Positions 1 to 8,514 of a stretch of 64,000 nucleotides of DNA are shown here, in pieces. Source of the stretch: JADKHC01 sp047600805. Lineage in GTDB: Bacteria; Verrucomicrobiota; Verrucomicrobiia; Opitutales; Opitutaceae. Every line of letters begins with the position of its first letter. The first letter of the stretch is position 1. The stretch spans positions 806,001 through 870,000 of the forward strand of contig JASGKG010000001.1 of the NCBI GenBank assembly GCA_047600805.1, written 5' to 3'. Both the position numbers and the translations under genes were made by a program. The notes beneath the pieces are model-generated. The model saw only the letters and a program-made list of their open reading frames with translations, made no database searches and was not told where the DNA came from.

Positions 1-1568
1 GTTGGTCGAAGGTTTACCTCAACTGGCTCGAGAACATCCAAGATTGGTGCATCAGCCGCCAGCTATGGTGGGGCCACCGGATTCCGGTCTGGTACAAGAA
101 AGGTCTCGATCGCGACAAGCTGACGATTGCCGATCTAAAGGATCCCTCCAAGGTTCATGTGTCGCTCGAAGGTCCGGCCGATCCGCAGAACTGGGAGCAG
201 GAGTCCGACGTGCTCGACACGTGGGCGTCGTCCTGGCTGTGGCCGTTCGCGACGCAGGGCTGGCCGGACAATGCCGAGATGCAGAAGGCCGGTTACAACG
301 CGTTCTATCCCACGACGACGCTCGCGACGGGTGCCGACATCATCTTCTTCTGGGTCGCGCGCATGATCATGGCCGGCCTTGAGTTCGCCAATCCCGGCGC
401 GCCGGTCGAGAAGCGCATTCCGTTCAAACACGTTTATTTCAACGGCATCGTCCGCGACAAACAGGGCCGCAAGATGTCGAAAACCCTCGGCAACTCGCCC
501 GATCCGCTCGATCTCATCGCCAAATATGGTGCCGATGGCCTCCGGTTCGGCTTGCTGCAGATGGCGCCGCTCGGCCAGGACGTGAAGTTCGACGAAGACC
601 GCATCGAAGGTGGCAAAAACTTCTGCAACAAGCTCTGGAACGCCTGCCGCTTCCGTCAGATGAGCGGCGAGATGAGCGACAATTCCCAGCTCGCGACGAT
701 CCTCGCGCGCATCGATGCCAAGCAGCTCGACGACGACGACCACGCGCTGCTCGGCGCGCTTCTCGATACCATGCGCATCCTCGAGCGCGGTTTTTCCGAG
801 TTCGAATTCGCCGGGGCGACACAGCGGCTCTACAGCTTTTTCTGGAACGATTTTTGCGACTGGTACGTCGAAGTGGCGAAAGCGCGTCTTCAAGACCTGG
901 CCGCCAAAGCGCACGTCCTCGCGATCCAAGATCTCGTCATTCGCCAATTCCTGCTGCTGTTCGAGCCGTTTGCTCCGTTCATCACAGAAGAGCTCTGGCA
1001 CCTGCTCGGTTACGGTGCGGAAAAAGAGTTCCTGCAAAACACGCATCTCGAAACCGCCGGCGACCTCGTTTCGGCGCTGACGTTGCGTGGCGTCGCAATC
1101 GACGTCGCTGCTTCGCAACGCGTGGAGAAACTTAAGCAGTTCACCACGCTGGGCCGCCAGCTGAAGGCCGAACAAGCCGTCGCCCAGAAACGCGACGTGA
1201 AACTCTTGGCTCTGGCTGATAATTCGGCTTGGTCCGTGCTCGAAGCGAATAACTCGAAACTCACTCGTCTGATCGGTGCAGCTTCGGTCACACGGACTGC
1301 GAGCGAACCTGCGTTGCCCGCCATTGTGACCCCGTTCGGCGCGCTGTATCTCGACACCGGCGTGAAAGTCGACGCCGCCGCCGAAAAGGCCCGCCTCACG
1401 AAAGAACTCGAGCAGATCAACAAACACATCGCCGGCACGGAAGCGCGTTTGGCGAACCAGGCGTTCGTCAGCAAAGCGCCGCCCGCGGTTCTGGAAGGCG
1501 CCCGCAAGCAGCTCGCCGACCAACAGGCCAAAAAAGCCGAATTGGAACGCTTGCTGAAGGCGCTCTGA
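1..1568 (+). CDS. valS: valyl-tRNA synthetase, C-terminal part (5' end outside window)
   Basis: This class I aminoacyl-tRNA synthetase charges tRNA-Val in the cytoplasm. The frame is already open at base 3 and begins inside the catalytic core (WLENIQDWCISRQLWWGHR), so the true start lies to the left. About 75 residues into the window there is a segment typical of ValRS (DVLDTWASSWLWP), followed by the class I signature as GRKMSKTLGN, a KMSKS-type loop with T in the last position. An anticodon-binding helical domain follows, and the protein ends in the ValRS coiled-coil arm (about the last 65 residues, rich in E, K and A). A hairpin terminator follows directly. The family call is very safe; only the N-terminal part is missing. 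Confidence 0.97.
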   Translation, partial: WSKVYLNWLENIQDWCISRQLWWGHRIPVWYKKGLDRDKLTIADLKDPSKVHVSLEGPADPQNWEQESDVLDTWASSWLWPFATQGWPDNAEMQKAGYNAFYPTTTLATGADIIFFWVARMIMAGLEFANPGAPVEKRIPFKHVYFNGIVRDKQGRKMSKTLGNSPDPLDLIAKYGADGLRFGLLQMAPLGQDVKFDEDRIEGGKNFCNKLWNACRFRQMSGEMSDNSQLATILARIDAKQLDDDDHALLGALLDTMRILERGFSEFEFAGATQRLYSFFWNDFCDWYVEVAKARLQDLAAKAHVLAIQDLVIRQFLLLFEPFAPFITEELWHLLGYGAEKEFLQNTHLETAGDLVSALTLRGVAIDVAASQRVEKLKQFTTLGRQLKAEQAVAQKRDVKLLALADNSAWSVLEANNSKLTRLIGAASVTRTASEPALPAIVTPFGALYLDTGVKVDAAAEKARLTKELEQINKHIAGTEARLANQAFVSKAPPAVLEGARKQLADQQAKKAELERLLKAL

Positions 1569-1594
1569 TCGCCGCACTTATCGTTTCACCTAAA

Positions 1595-1624
1595 AGCCTG
1601 CTCTTCCCGGGGCAGGCTCTTTTT
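1595..1624 (+). terminator. intrinsic terminator of valS
   Basis: A perfect 7-bp stem (AGCCTGC at 1595-1601 with GCAGGCT at 1612-1618) is followed by a run of T. It lies 27 bases after the valS stop codon. Confidence 0.85.
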
Positions 1625-1734
1625 ATGTTCGGCGTTATTGCCGAAATGCACGGTCAAAGGCAGATCAGAGGTCTGATATCTGTGCTCGAAGAGTTGGAAA
1701 TAGAGGAACAAGCGAACTTTTGAGCTAATTACTT

Positions 1735-1756
1735 TACTTAGGACATGTCCTAAGTA
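1735..1756. promoter_or_regulatory. 22-bp perfect palindrome, candidate operator of cysH
   Basis: Bases 1735-1756 are a perfect inverted repeat with no central spacer; the inner 14 bases read TAGGACATGTCCTA. It ends 17 bases before the cysH ATG, where a repressor would cover the promoter or the start of the leader. The symmetry is seen directly. That it is bound by a dimeric regulator of sulfur assimilation, for example of the Rrf2 family, is inference from position and shape. Confidence 0.6.
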
Positions 1757-1773
1757 GAATAATTGCTCGTTAC

Positions 1774-2493
1774 ATGTCTCACATCGTTCCTTCACCTGTC
1801 CAATCCACTCCTGATCTTGAAAAAGCGACCGCCGAAGAGCGTGTTCGTTGGGCGGTGGAGACTTACGGTGACGGGCTCGTGCTGACGACGAGTTTTGGCA
1901 TTCAGGCGGCGGTGATGCTGCATCTGGTCACGCAAGTCTCGCCGAAGATTCCTGTGATCTTCATCGATACCGGTTATCTCTTCCCCGAAACTTACCGCTT
2001 TGCGCGCGAACTTACGCAGCGGCTCCATTTGAATCTCAAGAAATACGTGCCCGCTTCCACCGCCGCTGAGCAGGAAGCCTTGCACGGCAAGCAGTGGGAG
2101 CAGGGCGTGGAAGGTCTGAAGCGCTACAACTTCATCAACAAGGTTGAGCCGATGGACCGCGCCCTCAAAGAGCTTGGTGCGACAGCCTGGCTGGCCGGCT
2201 TGCGCCGCTCGCAGTCGAGCACACGCGAGGCGGTGAAGATTGTTCAACAACAGAACAAAATCACCAAAGTCCACCCCATTGCCGATTGGGACAACAAGCG
2301 CGTGCATCAATATCTCACGAAGTACGAATTGCCTTATCACCCGCTGTGGGACGAGGGCTACGTTTCAATGGGCGACTGGCACAGCACGTCAAAGTTGATG
2401 GACGGCATGAAGGAAGAAGATACCCGTTTCGGAGGTCTCAAGCGCGAGTGCGGCCTGCACGAGCTTTCCGGTCGATCGGATTTCTCGATTTAG
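1774..2493 (+). CDS. cysH: phosphoadenylyl-sulfate (PAPS) reductase
   Basis: It reduces activated sulfate to sulfite using thioredoxin or glutaredoxin, in assimilatory sulfate reduction in the cytoplasm. The 239-residue product has the PAPS reductase fold: the nucleotide-binding start LTTSFGIQAAVMLHL, FIDTGYLFPETYRF, LAGLRRSQSSTR, and the C-terminal catalytic motif ECGLHE. The only cysteine is the one in ECGLHE. The paired cysteines that hold the iron-sulfur cluster of APS reductases are absent, which favours PAPS over APS as substrate. No other sulfate assimilation gene lies next to it. The start at 1774 has no clear ribosome binding site. A 22-bp palindrome just upstream suggests direct repression. 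Confidence 0.93.
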   Translation: MSHIVPSPVQSTPDLEKATAEERVRWAVETYGDGLVLTTSFGIQAAVMLHLVTQVSPKIPVIFIDTGYLFPETYRFARELTQRLHLNLKKYVPASTAAEQEALHGKQWEQGVEGLKRYNFINKVEPMDRALKELGATAWLAGLRRSQSSTREAVKIVQQQNKITKVHPIADWDNKRVHQYLTKYELPYHPLWDEGYVSMGDWHSTSKLMDGMKEEDTRFGGLKRECGLHELSGRSDFSI

Positions 2494-2571
2494 GAAGGTT
2501 CGGCGCAGCCGAATAGACAAAAGGCGCAGTGAAACTGAACGCTCGCGCAGCTCTCAAAATAGCCCGCAGCG

Positions 2572-3495
2572 CTACTTCTCCCGGGGAGCAACGGCATTGT
2601 CGAACTTGAGTGGATCGGTTTTCCACGCCTGGTCGATGGCTAAGTTAATCTGAAGCCGTTCTTTTGATTCAAAACCGCTGGGTGGAATTCGGCTGGCGAA
2701 AATTCTATATTGCACCGGGGTAAGAATCTCCTGCGCCAGGCCGTCTAATTTTCTCCAGTCGACGGATTTTAGGGGGTTTTTGCCCGGCTTTGTTTCGGCG
2801 TCGGCTGTGGAGAGTGCGGCGTTCAGGAGCTGCTCACCTTGCTGTGGAGTGAGAGAGCAGCCTTCAAGAGCGGCAGCACCGGCGAGGCCGAGGACCACCG
2901 CGTTATAGATCGGAGCGGTTCGCCGATATCCCTGGTAAGCACGATAGTCTTCTTCGCCCAACAACGCTTGGACCTTTTCGAAGTACTCGGCTTCGGCTTT
3001 TTTGCGGAGCAGATCGACGGCGGGATCTTTCGCCGCGCTACGCGGCGGCGCGGTCATTTCCAAATCCATCCACGTCTCAAGATATTTCACGGTGAGGTCG
3101 ATGAAGGCTGACATTTGCTTCGCCGAGTACCCTTTCTGCAAAAAGAACCGTGCGTACTCCGAGTGCGCGGTCGCGCGCAGGCGCCTCAATTCCAAATTCT
3201 GCTGCACGGGATCGTCCTTGATCATTTGATATATCGAGCGACTGGCCTCGGCCTTGCGGCGGCTTTCGGTTCTCTCGTGCGCCTTTTCTGCCTCGGATTG
3301 GTTTCGGTCGGCAGCGGCCAGGCGTTGCTCCAATTGCTTTATTTCTACCTGCAACGCCGTGTTCTTACGTGTGATCGAATGAAATTCCTCATGACGGGCG
3401 GCGCGCTGCTGCGAGCGAACGATCCAGAAGGAAAGCGCCAAGAGCGCGACCAGCGCCGAAACAGACCAGATGACTCTGTTTAAAATGCGATTCAT
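2572..3495 (-). CDS. membrane-anchored coiled-coil protein, paralogous to the sigma factor's outer domain
   Basis: The 307-residue product is of unknown function. An N-terminal membrane segment (about residues 8-26, VIWSVSALVALLALSFWIV) is followed by a coiled coil of about 50 residues rich in E, Q, R and K, and then a helical domain. Within that domain, LLGEEDYRAYQGYRR and LTPQQGEQLLNAAL closely match LLGEEGFKRYQAYAS and LSPSQGERLLTLLS in the upstream sigma factor's outer domain. The gene follows the sigma factor on the same strand with a 16-base gap, so the two probably form one operon. It may have arisen by duplication of the sigma factor's C-terminal half and could act as its regulator or partner; that role is inference. 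Confidence 0.85.
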   Translation of the reverse strand: MNRILNRVIWSVSALVALLALSFWIVRSQQRAARHEEFHSITRKNTALQVEIKQLEQRLAAADRNQSEAEKAHERTESRRKAEASRSIYQMIKDDPVQQNLELRRLRATAHSEYARFFLQKGYSAKQMSAFIDLTVKYLETWMDLEMTAPPRSAAKDPAVDLLRKKAEAEYFEKVQALLGEEDYRAYQGYRRTAPIYNAVVLGLAGAAALEGCSLTPQQGEQLLNAALSTADAETKPGKNPLKSVDWRKLDGLAQEILTPVQYRIFASRIPPSGFESKERLQINLAIDQAWKTDPLKFDNAVAPREK

Positions 3496-3511
3496 GGCCC
3501 CAAGGATGGCG

Positions 3512-5050
3512 TTACAAATTCGGATTGCGGGACCGCGTGAGCGACTGGCTAAACTCGTCCTGTGCGCGCAAGTCGTTCAGGAATTCCAGTTGCTGCTCTG
3601 ACAAAAAGGTCTGCGCCCCGCGGAAAATTTCTTCCCAATCGTAATGGTTCCGGCCGTTCCACATTTTCACCGTCTTGTTTTCCGATAGAAGGGTCAGCAA
3701 CCGCTCACCTTGGGACGGCGACAATGGTTCGGCGGTGGCTGCGAGCATTCCGCCGAGCTGGGTGACGGTCTGAAGGCCCGACATCTCTGAAGCGTAGGCT
3801 TGGTAGCGTTTAAAACCTTCTTCGCCGAGCAACGAGCGCAACTCCTCCTTCGTTGTTTTAGGATCGCCGCCCAGGTCGTACATGAGGGGCTGGTTGTCAG
3901 GCGTCGTGAGAATGCCTCCGCTTGCCCTGCAGATGAGATCGAGGAAGCGATCGATCTGCGCGGGTGTGAGGGCGAGCACTTTGAAAAGGCGTTCATACTC
4001 GGTGGCTCGTCGGGTCTTCAATTCACGCACGACGAGTTCTTTGATTTCCGGATGGCGAGCGAGCCAAGCAGTGCCGAGAGTCAGACGGGCAGTCATGTCG
4101 TCCTGCGCTTTCTTCAACTCGTCGGCTCGGTCGGCCTTTGCGGCATCGGCGGCAGCTCTGGCGCGGGCGGCGGAAGCTTCGGCGTCGTTCACGCGCGTAC
4201 GGAGCGTGGCGAGTTTTATATTCAACGGTTCCTGCTGGCGTTGAGCGGCGGCGATTTCTGCGTCGAGCGAGCGACTTGCTTTGGATTCGTTGAGGAGCAG
4301 ACCTGCCGAACCAATCAACACAAGGCTGGTCACGGCGACGGAGGTTTTGGTGGCGGCCATAAATTGTAGTGCGCCGGCCAAGACAGACGTAGCGGCGGCA
4401 TTCGCAGAGGCCAGTGCGGCGGCGCTGGTGGTGGCGGCGAGACCGACGGGAGCGGTGGCGGCGGTCGCTTGTTGGGCGACGAGCAGGCCGACCGCAGTGG
4501 AAGTAGACTTAATACCGCGACGGGCGAGCAGAGCGTGAAGTTTGTCGAGCGCACGTTCCACGCGCATGCGTGCGGCGTTTTCGCTCAGCCTTAATTGCGA
4601 GCCGATGTCGCCAAACGGCCGGTTGTCGAAGTAGCGGAGCAGGACGGCTTCGCGATCGCGTTCGTTGAGTTCGTTCAACACCTCATCGAGCACGGGACGC
4701 AGCTCGTCCCAGTCGGCTTGGGGTGCGTCGTCGGCAAAAATTTTACCCATGTTGTAAGCCTCGGTTTCGCGGGCGATTCGATTTCGTTCTGCGCGGACGT
4801 GGATCGCCGCCGCGTAGTAAGCACTTCGATGGAGCCAACCGACGACAGTGGCGTGCCGTGACAACGACGCAGCCTTCCGGGCGAGATCGGTGAAAACCTC
4901 TTGGGCAATTTCCTCCGCACGGACGGGGTCGCTCGTGCGACGCAGCCCGACGGAATAGACGAGCCCGATGCGACGCTCGACCAGTTCGGCGAAGGCTTCT
5001 TGCGAGCCTTCTTCAACGTAGCGACGGAGCAATTCGGTGTCCTCGGTCAT
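3512..5050 (-). CDS. ECF-type sigma factor fused to a membrane segment and outer domain
   Basis: The 512-residue protein begins with an RNA polymerase sigma-70 family ECF module. Region 2 is at about residues 10-75 (AEEIAQEVFTDLARKA; VVGWLHRSAYYAAAI) and region 4 at about 125-175 (LNELNERDREAVLLRYFDN, then LRLSENAARMRVERALDKL). An alanine-rich linker leads to a single membrane segment near residues 230-255 (TSVAVTSLVLIGSAGLLL), a coiled coil, and a helical outer domain shared with the next gene. The sigma factor would thus be tethered to the membrane and could be controlled in cis or by proteolysis; this is inference. Its ATG overlaps (ATGA) the stop of a long cysteine-rich frame created by the 21-bp repeat array upstream. 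Confidence 0.9.
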   Translation of the reverse strand: MTEDTELLRRYVEEGSQEAFAELVERRIGLVYSVGLRRTSDPVRAEEIAQEVFTDLARKAASLSRHATVVGWLHRSAYYAAAIHVRAERNRIARETEAYNMGKIFADDAPQADWDELRPVLDEVLNELNERDREAVLLRYFDNRPFGDIGSQLRLSENAARMRVERALDKLHALLARRGIKSTSTAVGLLVAQQATAATAPVGLAATTSAAALASANAAATSVLAGALQFMAATKTSVAVTSLVLIGSAGLLLNESKASRSLDAEIAAAQRQQEPLNIKLATLRTRVNDAEASAARARAAADAAKADRADELKKAQDDMTARLTLGTAWLARHPEIKELVVRELKTRRATEYERLFKVLALTPAQIDRFLDLICRASGGILTTPDNQPLMYDLGGDPKTTKEELRSLLGEEGFKRYQAYASEMSGLQTVTQLGGMLAATAEPLSPSQGERLLTLLSENKTVKMWNGRNHYDWEEIFRGAQTFLSEQQLEFLNDLRAQDEFSQSLTRSRNPNL

Positions 5051-5146
5051 CTCTTTTCACATAAGTACAACAGCGAAGTCCAGAAACGCACAAAATTGCT
5101 CATAAAAGGCTCGATCGAGCAGTCAAAGTCGTCGGCCGAACCTCTC

Positions 5147-5640
5147 GCGCAGCGTCTAAAAGTGTTGGCGCAGCCGGCAAAACATCTGGAGCAGCAGCTA
5201 AAATATCTCGCGCAGCAGTTAAAATCATTGGCGCAGCTATCAAAATGATTCGCGCAGCAAAAAAAATTGCCCGCGCAGCACTTAAAATTGTTGGCGCTGT
5301 AAAAATAATCGTTGGCGCAGCGAATAAAATGACTCGCGCAGCACAAATAACATGTGGCGCAGCGTGAAAAAACATTGGCGCAGTGCAAAAAATCACCGGC
5401 GCAGTCGAAAATTGTTTTGGCGCAGCTCATCAAAGTCTTGGCGCAGCAAAATATTCTATTGGCGCAGTGAAATATTCTTCCGGAGTAGTTCAAAACTCGA
5501 CTGGCGCAGTCGAACAAGCACTTGGCGCAGGCAAATAAATACGTGGCGCAGTGAACCAAACAACTGGCGCAGTCGATCTAACCATCGGCGCAGTCAAATT
5601 TAGAGGTCGCGCAGGCAAATAAATGTCCGGAGCAGCGAAC
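5147..5640. repeat. degenerate tandem array, strict 21-bp period (array 1)
   Basis: About 23 imperfect units carry the core GCGCAG with mostly variable bases between and an A-tract (often AAAA) 5-9 bases later. Core positions 5147, 5168, 5189, 5210, 5231, 5252, 5273, 5294, 5315 and 5336 are exactly 21 apart. Because 21 is a multiple of three, all phases give open heptad-like frames: on the minus strand a Cys-Ala-x5 heptad ORF at 5047-5559, on the plus strand Trp-Arg-Ser-x4 heptads. The array runs past the 5' end of the minus frame and there has an in-frame stop, so selection looks to be on DNA rather than protein. It lies directly upstream of the sigma factor gene start at 5050. Confidence 0.88.
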
Positions 5641-6156
5641 GAGAGTGTCGGCGAGGTTCGCAGCAAGGCGTTTGGGCGAGGGAAAGGGTTCTGCTTACCT
5701 ATGAAGATGGTTCGGCACCAAGGAATAACCCATGCCGAAGCCGTCGCATGAGCCTTTGTCCGATGCGAGGAGAGGGCGATGTCGATCATAGGGCGGGCGA
5801 CATCGAGGAGGGGGCATCTCGACCTAGGCGTTGGATCGGCAGCGGTGTGGTGGGCGTCCTTTCCGAAGGAAATACGGTCCCCATAGAATCGGGAGCATCA
5901 AAAGCATTGTTGCGGACATCGCGCTTCACCGGACCCTATTGTTATCGCCAAGTATTGGCATTATTTAGCGGTGTTGATAAGGTTCGATGAAGTGAAATAT
6001 AAAAGGGTTTTTAAAATTAGACCTTTGATAAGGTTTAGATTGAAAGCCTTCGCCTGACTCTAAAAGGTGCGTGCCGCTTCGCGCGTAATACCCCAGGCGG
6101 CAAGTGGCGGCGGGGAACGGGCGCGAGAAACACAACCCCTAAGATAAAGAAAAACC
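5641..6156. other. intergenic, no gene recognised
   Basis: Between array 1 and the gene at 6157 there is no reading frame with convincing composition. An 80-codon frame at 5748-5990 has no family resemblance. A stretch near 5985-6035 is AT-rich and could hold the promoter of the 6157 gene. Confidence 0.5.
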
Positions 6157-6894
6157 ATGGCATCAAATACCACCACAACTATGAATACCGCACCAGCGGG
6201 CACTGACACTTCGTCGGACTCGGATCCCACAGGTGAGAACAAACCACGCGAATACTCCGCTCAGGATCAAAAGCGTGCCGAGACCATCACTGGCGGGCTT
6301 GAGATTATCTCTGCCGCGCTCGGCGACAGCGAAATCGTAGGCTTGTTAAGCGAGCGCGGATATGACGATGCGGCTTTGCGTGAAGGGCTTGCTTTGCAGG
6401 CGGCGGCTCAGGGCGCTTTTACCGCGCGCCAGAATGCGCCAGGAACCAAGGCCGATGCGAAGAAGCTTCGCGACGCTGTGTACGAAGCCGCCCAGGACTT
6501 TTTCTCTGGCTATCGCCAAACCGTGCAAAAGATCGGTTCTTTCACCGCTGAAGATAGGAAAACACTCGGTGCGGACGGCAAGGTCACGAAGGATTTCCAG
6601 AAGTTCGTCACGAACGCGACGGCTGCTTTTCAGGCGGCACAAAAGCCTCCTTATACGGAGCTGCTGACGAAGCGGAGTTACTCCGTGGCCCGCCTGAATA
6701 TCGCCATTGCAGAATTGGCGACGTTGGCCGAGTACAATGCTAAGTTCACCGGGGCGAAGGCCCTTGCGAAGGGTGCTACCAGCGCGCGTAACGAAGCCTT
6801 CGATGCGTTGAACACGTGGCTGAGCGAATTCAAAACGAACGCCCGCCTCGCTTTGAAAAACAAGCCGGTGCTGCTGGGAAAGCTCGGAGTGTAA
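6157..6894 (+). CDS. hypothetical Ala-rich helical protein
   Basis: The 245-residue product is not recognised. After a disordered Thr/Ser-rich head of about 35 residues it is almost entirely helical and rich in Ala, Lys and Glu, with no signal peptide and no membrane segment, so it is probably cytoplasmic. GC content and codon use are like the neighbours. It is a single-gene unit: an AT-rich upstream stretch and a strong terminator at 6924-6957 enclose it. The start ATG lies in a CCATGG context, with a purine-rich AAGAAAAA stretch upstream. Confidence 0.8.
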   Translation: MASNTTTTMNTAPAGTDTSSDSDPTGENKPREYSAQDQKRAETITGGLEIISAALGDSEIVGLLSERGYDDAALREGLALQAAAQGAFTARQNAPGTKADAKKLRDAVYEAAQDFFSGYRQTVQKIGSFTAEDRKTLGADGKVTKDFQKFVTNATAAFQAAQKPPYTELLTKRSYSVARLNIAIAELATLAEYNAKFTGAKALAKGATSARNEAFDALNTWLSEFKTNARLALKNKPVLLGKLGV

Positions 6895-6923
6895 CCAAAA
6901 TAGCGCAGGGCTTTGCCTATTCA

Positions 6924-6957
6924 GAACGCCTCCGAGTGGAGGCGTTCTTTTCTTTTT
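6924..6957 (+). terminator. intrinsic terminator
   Basis: A perfect 10-bp stem (GAACGCCTCC at 6924-6933 with GGAGGCGTTC at 6938-6947) with a four-base loop is followed by a T-rich run. It ends the 6157 gene. Confidence 0.93.
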
Positions 6958-7023
6958 AACGCACAGGGGCGAGGGGAAGGTCTAGCGCTTTAGATAAAAT
7001 AAACTTATCGAGCTGCATTCGAA

Positions 7024-7266
7024 ATGCGTAACATTAGAAGACGCCATGTTTCTTTAGACAGGGCAGGAACCCTGCTGTACTACTGCGGTACTTTTAACGC
7101 CATGATCGCCATTCCTGATTCTGTCCACGGTGCCGTGCTCATCAGCGTAATCGATTTCTTCCTGAGCTTTGTGATTATCTCAGGAATCGGAGTCGTGCTT
7201 GCTCTCCTTCCACTGGTGAACAAGCGGTGGCACATCGACGAGGCGAAGCTAAAGCAGGGCCACTAA
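7024..7266 (+). CDS. small membrane protein upstream of oadB (possible gamma subunit)
   Basis: The product has up to 80 residues with one strong membrane segment (ISVIDFFLSFVIISGIGVVLALLPL) and a short charged tail (KRWHIDEAKLKQ). It ends 52 bases before the decarboxylase beta subunit and probably shares its transcript. Gamma subunits of sodium-pumping decarboxylases (OadG) are small one-helix proteins of this layout, so a gamma-like role fits, but sequence alone does not prove it. The start is uncertain: an internal ATG at 7102 would give 54 residues and places the Met closer to the helix. Neither start has a clear ribosome binding site. Confidence 0.65.
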   Translation: MRNIRRRHVSLDRAGTLLYYCGTFNAMIAIPDSVHGAVLISVIDFFLSFVIISGIGVVLALLPLVNKRWHIDEAKLKQGH

Positions 7267-7318
7267 GCGGTAGCTTAGTTAATTTTCACGAGGGAGCTTT
7301 CTGCGTCTGGGGTGAACT

Positions 7319-8449
7319 ATGTTCGAACAACTCATTTCCCTATTTAAGTCTCTGCTGGGCCAAACGGGCCTGGAGCATTTCTGGTGGGGCAACGTCGTCA
7401 TGATCCTGATCGGTCTGACGATGATCTTTCTCGCCATCGTTAAAAAATACGAGCCGTTCCTGTTGATAGGAATTGGTTTTGCCTGCGTGGTGGTGAACGT
7501 GCCAGGCTCGGATCTGATCATGCCGGGCGGCCTTTTCCATTACGCTTATCAAGGCGTGGCGCTGTTGATCGTGCCGCCCCTCATTTTCCTGGGCGTCGGT
7601 GCAATGACCGATTTCGGCCCGATGATCGCAAACCCGAAGCTGGTCATTCTCGGTGCAGGCGCGCATCTCGGCATCTTCGTCGCGTTGATTTTGGCGAAGG
7701 TGATTGGTTTCTCCCTCGGTGAAGCCGGCGCGATCGGCATCATCGGTGGTGCGGACGGTCCGATGGCGATTTTTGTCACGATGAAACTGGCGCCGCATCT
7801 GTTGCCGCAGGTTTCAGTGGCGGCGTATTCGTACATGGCGCTGATGCCGTTGATTCAACCGCCGGTGATGAAGCTCCTCACGACCAAGGAAGAGCAGCAG
7901 ATGGGGATGAAGACGCTGCGCAAAGTGAGCCGTTTGGAAAAAATTCTTTTCCCCATCGTGATCGCCGCGGTGGTGAACCTGTTTTTCCCGCCCGTCGCGC
8001 CGCTTATCACGATGCTCATGCTCGGCAATTTGCTGCGCGAAGTGCTCCTCGTGGACCGCTTGGTCCAGACCGCGGGCGGCACGCTGTTGAACGTGATCAC
8101 GATCATCCTCACGACGGCGATCGGTTCGACCATGACGGCGGATTCGTTCCTCACGGTGAAGACGCTGGAGATCGTTGGGCTTGGCTTGATCGCTTTTGTC
8201 TTTGGCACCGGTTCGGGCGTGCTCACGGCCAAACTGATGAACGTTTTCTGCAAGGAGAAGATCAACCCGTTGATCGGCTCAGCGGGGATCGCTTCGGTGC
8301 CGATCGCGGCGCGCGTTTCACATGTGGTCGCGAACAAAGCGAATCCCAAGAACCATCTGATTTATCATGCGATGGGACCGAATCTGGCCGGTGTCTTTGG
8401 CACGGCGATTTCGGGCGGCATCCTGCTCGCTCTCTTGGGAGCGCGTTAA
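7319..8449 (+). CDS. oadB: sodium-pumping decarboxylase beta subunit (OadB/MmdB/GcdB family)
   Basis: The 376-residue, many-helix membrane protein couples decarboxylation of a carboxybiotin carrier to export of sodium ions. It shows the family hallmarks: the conserved GIIGGADGP segment holding the key Asp, YSYMALMPLIQPPVMKLLTTKEE, NLLREVLLVDRL, and a C-terminal half with GSAGIASVPIAARV and a GPNLAGVFGTAISGG ending. Length and motif order are normal. The alpha (carboxyltransferase) subunit is not in the window, so the substrate (oxaloacetate, methylmalonyl-CoA or glutaconyl-CoA) cannot be told. The preceding one-helix gene may be the gamma subunit. Confidence 0.93.
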   Translation: MFEQLISLFKSLLGQTGLEHFWWGNVVMILIGLTMIFLAIVKKYEPFLLIGIGFACVVVNVPGSDLIMPGGLFHYAYQGVALLIVPPLIFLGVGAMTDFGPMIANPKLVILGAGAHLGIFVALILAKVIGFSLGEAGAIGIIGGADGPMAIFVTMKLAPHLLPQVSVAAYSYMALMPLIQPPVMKLLTTKEEQQMGMKTLRKVSRLEKILFPIVIAAVVNLFFPPVAPLITMLMLGNLLREVLLVDRLVQTAGGTLLNVITIILTTAIGSTMTADSFLTVKTLEIVGLGLIAFVFGTGSGVLTAKLMNVFCKEKINPLIGSAGIASVPIAARVSHVVANKANPKNHLIYHAMGPNLAGVFGTAISGGILLALLGAR

Positions 8450-8466
8450 ACTCAGTTTCAGAATAC

Positions 8467-8503
8467 AAAAAAGCGCGCCCGAAGATCGGACGCGCTTTTT
8501 TTT
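8467..8503. terminator. bidirectional intrinsic terminator
   Basis: The stem AAGCGCG-CCGA (8471-8482) pairs with TCGG-CGCGCTT (8485-8496). There is an A-run before and a T-run after, so it can stop both the oadB transcript and the facing small gene. Confidence 0.9.
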
Positions 8504-8514
8504 GCGACGCAGAT

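Noticed and set aside
135..1577. 480-codon minus-strand frame opposite valS
   Set aside because: It is a mirror frame of a GC-rich gene; the plus-strand ValRS motifs are unambiguous and the minus product has no family pattern.
5352..5603. Trp-Arg-Ser heptad frame on the plus strand of array 1
   Set aside because: It follows automatically from a 21-bp repeat; no start signal and no similarity.
5147..5640. CRISPR-like impression of array 1 (and array 2 at 20458-21010)
   Set aside because: There is no long exact repeat with unique spacers; units are 21 bases, degenerate and abutting, and no cas gene is present.
5748..5990. 80-codon frame between array 1 and the 6157 gene
   Set aside because: No protein-like hydrophobic or charge pattern, no ribosome binding site, no family.
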